A DNA stretch of 6,750 bases. Origin: a bacterium. Its GTDB lineage: Bacteria > Ratteibacteria > UBA8468. Under the pieces are notes generated by a model. The model had not been told where the DNA came from and did not search any database. It saw only the letters and a list, made by a program, of their open reading frames with translations. Positions 1 through 4,617 of the stretch are shown one piece after another. The first letter of the stretch is position 1, and every line of letters starts with the position of its first letter. A program made the translations under genes and the position numbers. The stretch spans positions 1 to 6,750 of the forward strand of contig DAOWFY010000069.1 in NCBI GenBank assembly GCA_030637775.1, given 5' to 3'.

Positions 1-2
1 AA

Positions 3-506
3 GTCTTTGAATTGACGAAGATGTTTAAAAATGCTAATATGATTCTTTTAATAAATTTTTCATCCCTTTCCGTTCCTCAAGTTACAAATTTGCGTCAAAG
101 GGTAAGGAAGGCAAAAGGAAGTTGTAAAGTAGCAAAAAAAAGCCTTGCTTCATTAGCCTTGAAAGAGACCTCTTTGGAGGATCTTTTACCCTATTTAGAA
201 AATTTAACCGGGGTGACAGGATTTGTTCTTGGCGATGAGGCAAATAGTCAGAGACTGGCGGAGGTTCTGACAAACTTTGGTAAAGAATTTGAATCCTTTG
301 GGGTAAAGGCAGGATACTTCAGTAATAGACTTCTTTCCCCGGAAGAGACTCGGTTATTGGCAAGATTACCTTCTCGAGATACTATTTTAGCAGAATTAAT
401 TGGTAGTTTAAATCTTTCTTTAGCAGGGTTTCTAAATCTTCTTGTCGCACCTCTTCGCGATTTTATTAATCTGCTGAATAACATAGGAAAAAAGGAAGAA
501 AAATAA
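3..506 (+). CDS. rplJ: 50S ribosomal protein L10, 5'-partial
   Basis: L10 forms the base of the ribosomal stalk: its N-terminal domain binds 23S rRNA and L11, and its C-terminal helix holds L7/L12 dimers. Family hallmarks are visible in order: a strand and helix with INFSSLSVPQ (the usual 'V-DYRGL-V-Q' region), LRQRVRKA, KVAKKSLASLAL (usual 'KVVKNTLARRAL'), TGVTGFVLGDE, then KAGYFSNRLLSPEETRLLARLPSRD, which matches the L10 'GG-l-g--l---e---LA-LPSR' segment. A hydrophobic C-terminal helix follows (LAGFLNLLVAPLRDFINLLNNI) and ends in GKKEEK with TAA at 504-506. The first in-window start is TTG at 12, but the frame is open to the left edge (codons GTC TTT GAA before it) and roughly ten residues of the usual L10 N-terminus are missing. 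The true start is therefore probably upstream. It precedes rplL in the standard bacterial order. Confidence 0.95.
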   Translation, partial: VFELTKMFKNANMILLINFSSLSVPQVTNLRQRVRKAKGSCKVAKKSLASLALKETSLEDLLPYLENLTGVTGFVLGDEANSQRLAEVLTNFGKEFESFGVKAGYFSNRLLSPEETRLLARLPSRDTILAELIGSLNLSLAGFLNLLVAPLRDFINLLNNIGKKEEK

Positions 507-508
507 AA

Positions 509-523
509 TGACACAAAGTGTCA
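509..523. repeat. Short perfect hairpin TGACAC-AAA-GTGTCA
   Basis: A six-base perfect inverted repeat with a three-base loop starts three bases after the rplJ stop. Its right half overlaps the left end of the larger palindrome (519-591). The AATGACA that begins its left half recurs at 585-591, at the far end of the large palindrome. It may therefore be an edge or remnant of a second copy of the same element rather than an independent signal. No T-tract follows, so it is not an intrinsic terminator. Confidence 0.5.
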
Positions 524-591
524 CCCTGAGCCCATGGCGAAGGGTCTCATACTACGGATGAGATTCTTCGGTCTATGACCTCAGAATGACA
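519..591. repeat. Imperfect palindromic (MITE-like) repeat between rplJ and rplL
   Basis: The left arm (519-550) and right arm (558-591) are imperfect reverse complements around a seven-base centre, ACTACGG. Outer ends: TGTCA-YY-CTGAG on the left pairs with CTCAG-AA-TGACA on the right. Inner stem: 539-550 (GAAGGGTCTCAT) pairs over 12 positions with 558-569 (ATGAGATTCTTC), including two G-U pairs. The middle of each arm is less well matched, and the right arm is two bases longer. The pattern TGTCAyyCTGAG...GAAGrrTCTCAT...CTCAGAATGACA resembles short dispersed palindromes I recall from many bacterial genomes; this is recollection, not a search. It has no coding capacity. Lying inside an operon, it would be transcribed and would fold into a long hairpin upstream of rplL, which could influence mRNA processing or read-through. 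No U-tract follows, so an intrinsic terminator is unlikely. Confidence 0.75.
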
Positions 592-605
592 TCTGCGTCC
601 AAAAG

Positions 606-611
606 AAGGAG
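606..611 (+). promoter_or_regulatory. Shine-Dalgarno of rplL (AAGGAG)
   Basis: AAGGAG lies eight bases before the ATG at 620 and eleven before the ATG at 623, favouring 620 as the start. It sits outside the palindromic repeat, about 15 bases after its right end, so the ribosome site is not sequestered in the hairpin stem as drawn. Confidence 0.8.
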
Positions 612-619
612 ACAAAAAA

Positions 620-1069
620 ATGATGGCAGAAAAGAAAGCAGTGAAATCTGTAAAGAAGGAGAAAGCTACGCCGAAGAAGGAAGAAAAATTAGTTTCTAAA
701 GAGGATTTTGTTGCCGCAATTGAGAAAATGAATATTTTGGAGTTATCGGAATTGACGAAAACTTTAGAGGAGAAATTTGGCGTAAAAGCCTCTGTTCCGG
801 TTGCGCCGGTAGCCCAGACAACTCCTGGTAGAGAGGCCTCTCCCGAGGAAGAGGAAAAAACCTCTTTTGATGTAATTTTGGCTGAAGTAGGAGAGAAGAA
901 AATTCCGGTAATCAAGGAGATAAGAACCATTACTAACTTGGGTCTGAAGGAATCGAAGGATTTTGTGGAGTCTGCTCCCAAACCTATTAAGGAGAAGATA
1001 GAGAAGAAAGAGGCGGAGGAGATTAAGAAAAAATTGGAGGCGGTTGGCGCTAAAGTAGAGATAAAGTGA
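620..1069 (+). CDS. rplL: 50S ribosomal protein L7/L12 with Lys-rich N-terminal extension
   Basis: This is the multicopy stalk protein of the large ribosomal subunit: dimers bind the L10 C-terminal helix, and the mobile C-terminal domain recruits translational GTPases. Residues 25-55 ([20 protein letters not shown]...EEKFGV) match the N-terminal dimerisation domain. Residues 56-80 are an Ala/Pro/Val then Glu-rich hinge. Residues 81-149 are the C-terminal domain, beginning TSFDVIL, with the factor-binding helices [10 protein letters not shown] (93-102) and [14 protein letters not shown] (107-120) and ending AVGAKVEIK. At 149 residues it is longer than the usual 120-130. The excess is a Lys/Glu/Ala tail (residues 1-24) ahead of the canonical start. 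ATG at 620 is chosen because of the AAGGAG eight bases upstream; no in-frame start suits the shorter canonical N-terminus. The TGA overlaps the next gene's ATG. Confidence 0.97.
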   Translation: MMAEKKAVKSVKKEKATPKKEEKLVSKEDFVAAIEKMNILELSELTKTLEEKFGVKASVPVAPVAQTTPGREASPEEEEKTSFDVILAEVGEKKIPVIKEIRTITNLGLKESKDFVESAPKPIKEKIEKKEAEEIKKKLEAVGAKVEIK

Positions 1070-1071
1070 TG
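1057..1071 (+). promoter_or_regulatory. Translational coupling site rplL/rpoBC (TGATG overlap)
   Basis: The rplL stop TGA (1067-1069) shares its last A with an ATG at 1069-1071, immediately followed by a second in-frame ATG at 1072. Only a weak purine-rich Shine-Dalgarno-like stretch (AGAG, 1057-1060) precedes it, about eight bases upstream. Stop/start overlap of this kind usually means the downstream gene is translated by ribosomes finishing the upstream one. Whether 1069 or 1072 is used cannot be decided from the sequence and changes the protein by a single Met. Confidence 0.6.
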
Positions 1072-4000
1072 ATGAGCGGAAATAGAAAAAAATTTTTGTC
1101 AGAGGAGATTCCTAATCTCTTAGAGATGCAACTTACCTCATATGAAAATTTTCTCCAGAAAGATGCGGAGACCACCCGGAGAGAAAACAGGGGTTTAGAA
1201 TATGCTTTTCGGAAGTTCTTCCCTATCTCCAGAAATGATGACCTTGTTACTTTACAATATTTAGGTTATTCTCTGGAGCCTTCTTACTCTAATCAATTTG
1301 AATGTCAGCGTAATGGGACCACTTATGCTTATAATCTTAAGGTGAAATTTCGTCTCATTATCAAGGAAAAAGTAAAGGGCAAGAGCACCTCAAGTACTGA
1401 TGAGATTAAAGAAATAAAGGAGCAGGAGGTTTATCTTGGCGCTCTTCCCATTATGACCGACCGGGGAACTTTTATCATCAATGGGGTAGAAAGAGTAGTT
1501 GTTCAACAGCTGCAAAGATCTCCGGGAGTTTACTTTAAGGAAGAATTGACTGAGGGTGCACAGAGACTATATTCGGCCAAAATTATCCCCCTCCGGGGAA
1601 TGACTCTTGAATTTAGTTTTCATAACAATCTCTGGTATGCCTCTTTATTAGGCAGGAACAAAATTAAAATCTTTGTTACCACTCTCCTCCGCGCTTTAGG
1701 ATATAAGACAGATCGTGAGATTGTAGAGGTTATTTGCCCGAAACCGAAAAGACCAGAAGAAGTTATTATCAATACCTTACACAGAGATTATCTAAGGAGT
1801 TCTGAGGAGGCGATTTTGAAAATCTATAGCCTGCTACAACCTGGTTATCCGAAGGTTCTTAAGATTGCGATCGCTTTCTTTCAACAGCTCTTCTTTGGTA
1901 AATATGGTTACGATCTTTCCTTGGCCGGAAGGAAGCAATTGAATAGGAAATTGGGTTTAAATTTAGAAGAGAGAACCTTGACAAAAGCCGATATTATTGA
2001 GACATTAAGATATTTACTTGGTCTCCAGAGGGGAGAAGGAAATGTTGATGATATTGACCATTTGGGAAATAAGCGGGTAAGAACAGTGGGAGAGTTAGTG
2101 GAGGTCCAGGTAGAGATTGGATTGGCAAGATTGGCAAGATTTATTAGAGAGAGAACAACCCTTCAAGAACCAAAAACATTGTCCGTTCTGGATCTCGTGA
2201 ATTCTCGCGCTTTTTCGGCCGCGATCAATGACTTCTTCAATCGGAATCAACTTTCTCAATTTCTCGATCAGACAAACCCCCTTTCCGAACTGACCCATAA
2301 GAGAAGACTCTCCGCTATTGGGGAAGGAGGAATCATTGAGAGGAAGAGGGTAGGGTTTGAGGTTAGGGATGTCCATTACACCCACTACGGAAGGATCTGT
2401 CCCATTGAGACACCGGAAGGGGGCAATATTGGGCTGATCACCTCCTTCTCTGTTTATGCCAAAATAGATAAATTGGGTTTTTTAAGGACCCCTTACCGTA
2501 AAGTAATAAAAGGAAGAGTAACCGACAAAATAGAATATCTCTCAGCCGATGAAGAAGATGAATACATCATTGCTCAGGCAAATTCCCTGCTGGATAAAAA
2601 GGGAAGATTTTTGGAGAAAGAGGTCTCAACAAGATCTAAAGGAGCATTTCTGATGACGGAGCCTTCCTTGATCAATTATATGGATATTTCCCCCAAGCAG
2701 ATCTTAAGTCCGACTGCCTCCCTCATTTCATTCTTAGAACATGATGATGCTAATCGAGCACTTATGGGTTCTAATATGCAGAGGCAGAGCGTACCCTTAA
2801 TCAGACCAGAATCCCCATTAGTAAAGACGGGGATGGAGAAGATTATCGTAAGGGATTCGGGAGCAGTACTGCGGGCAGAGAGTAGCGGAGAGGTTGTGGA
2901 GGTAGATAGTGAAAGAATTGTAATTAAGAAGGTGCCCTCTGACTCTCTCCAATTAAAGGACAAAGTGGTTCAACATTTTAGGAAATTTGTGCGATTAAAC
3001 CAGGATACCTGTTTTCACCAATCTCCCATTGTGGATAAAGGAGAAAGGATAAAGAAAGGTCAAATTATTAGTGACGGTCCGGCGATCTCGCAAGGGGAAC
3101 TTGCTTTGGGGAGAAATGTGTTTGTTGCCTTTATGCCTTGGTATGGTTATAATTTTGAAGATGCCATTTTAATTAGCGAAAAATTAGTAAAGGAAGATAT
3201 CTATACATCCATTCACATTAAGGAATTTAAAGTAGAGGCAAGAGAGACGCCACTGGGTGTGGAAGAGATTGCCCGGGATATTCCGAATCTTTCTGAAGAA
3301 GCGCTTAAGAATTTAGATGAAGAAGGAATTATCCGCATTGGAGCGGAAGTAAAGCCAAATGATATTCTTGTGGGGAAAGTTTCTCCCAAGAGTGAGACAG
3401 AACTTTCTTCTGAGGAGAGACTTCTTCGGGTAATCTTTGGGGAAAAAGCAAAAGATGTAGCCAATACCTCTCTTTATGTCCCTCCTGGTATTTCAGGAAT
3501 TGTGATCAATGTGAGAAAGTTTTCTCGCTCCTTAGAGGAGAAGAGCAAGAAGGAAAAAGAAGCAGAGAGAAAAGAAATTCTTAAGGTTCAAAGGACCTTC
3601 AAAAGAAGAAAAGAAGAAATTCTTAAATCAGGGGCAGATAAGATTAAACTCTTGCTTCCTGCTCTTCAAAAGAGTAAAATTCTTCCCTTGCTCTCGGTCC
3701 TTAAAAGCCGTAATCTAAAGAGAAGGGAAAAGTTTGAAAGTAGTGTCCTGGATCTTATTAAAAAGGAAAAACTGCGGGAGAGGATTAAAAAGCTTTTAGA
3801 GTTAATCGTGACAGAGATAAATAAGATTGATTCTCAAGAGAACAGGTTGATTGATCGGATCAAAAAGGGTGATGCCCTCCCTTCTGATGTTATAAAAAGA
3901 ATTGTCGTAGAGGTAGCAATTAAAAAGCCGATTGCGGTCGGGGATAAGGTATCCGGCCGCCATGGCAATAAAGGTGTGATTGCTCGGATTCTTCCCGAAG

Positions 4001-4617
4001 AGGATATGCCTTATCTTGCTGATGGGACACCGGTGGAGATCGTCTTAAATCCTTTAGGTGTTCCCTCCCGGATGAATCTTGGTCAGATCTTAGAGACACA
4101 TTTGGGATGGGTGGCAAAGACCTTGGGGATCTCGGTTGAAAGTCCTGTTTTTGAAAGCCTTTCTGAGGAGAGTATAAAAAATCTTCTTAAAAAGGCTCAT
4201 CTTCCTGAAGACGGAAAAGTTGTTCTCTGTGATGGTCGGACGGGTGAACCTTTTCTTCAGAAGGTTACCGTAGGCCATATCTATATGATGAAGCTATTCC
4301 ACCTCGCAGATGAGAAGGTTCATGCCCGTAGTGTGGGCTCCTATTCTTTAGTAACCCAGCAACCTTTAGGGGGAAGAGCACAATTTGGTGGCCAGAGGTT
4401 CGGGGAGATGGAGGTGTGGGCCTTAGAAGGTTATGGTGCTGCTTATACCCTCCAGGAAATTCTGACCGTAAAGAGCGATGATACTGTTGGCAGAAGAAAA
4501 ATTTATGAATCGATTGTTAAAGGAAAAAGTTTCTCCGAACATAGAATTCCCGAATCATTTAATGTTTTAATGAAGGAATTAAGGGGCTTGGGATTGAATG
4601 TCAGGATAGAAAAGGAT
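1069..4617 (+). other. rpoB: RpoB (beta) portion of the fusion
   Basis: Beta forms one pincer of polymerase and contributes NTP and hybrid contacts. In order: N-terminal protrusion with LGALPIMTDRGTF (123-135) and VVQQLQRSPGVYF (144-156); lobe (about 160-320), short and lacking the E. coli SI1 insertion; GNVDDIDHLGNKRVRTVGEL (324-343); rifampicin region QLSQFLDQTNPLSELTHKRR (394-413); fork loop 2 and THYGRICPIETPEGGNIGLI (438-457); hybrid-binding part with EHDDANRALMGSNMQRQ (554-570) and GYNFEDAI (693-700); flap with tip helix SSEERLLRVIFGEKA (780-794, approximate); the beta-i9 coiled-coil-like insertion (821-938); catalytic-site lysines K960 and K968, equivalent to E. coli K1065 and K1073; and the C-terminal clamp segment with GSYSLVTQQPLGGRAQFGG and RFGEMEVWALEGYGAAYTLQ. 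About 1183 residues, close to beta proteins without the large E. coli insertions. Confidence 0.95.

Noticed and set aside
519-591. Intrinsic transcription terminator between rplJ and rplL
   Set aside because: The hairpin is long and imperfect, and no run of T follows either side; the downstream genes are essential and need read-through.
9-760. Shared 11-mer GAATTGACGAA near 9 and again near 749
   Set aside because: Both copies encode Glu-Leu-Thr-Lys in unrelated helices of L10 and L7/L12; no flanking similarity.
547-981. Minus-strand open frame of 144 codons opposite rplL and the intergenic repeat
   Set aside because: It lies antisense to the clearly recognisable L7/L12 gene, its Ser/Phe-rich composition is what complementing Lys/Glu codons produces, and it has no recognisable domain.
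1086-1097. A7-T5 run near the start of rpoBC as a programmed slippage site
   Set aside because: Zero-frame translation gives a normal beta N-terminus and neither shifted frame encodes anything recognisable.
2121-2138. Perfect nine-base tandem repeat ATTGGCAAG x2
   Set aside because: It encodes LARLAR in a segment that aligns with E. coli (GLVRVER) without length change, so it is a coding coincidence rather than an expansion.
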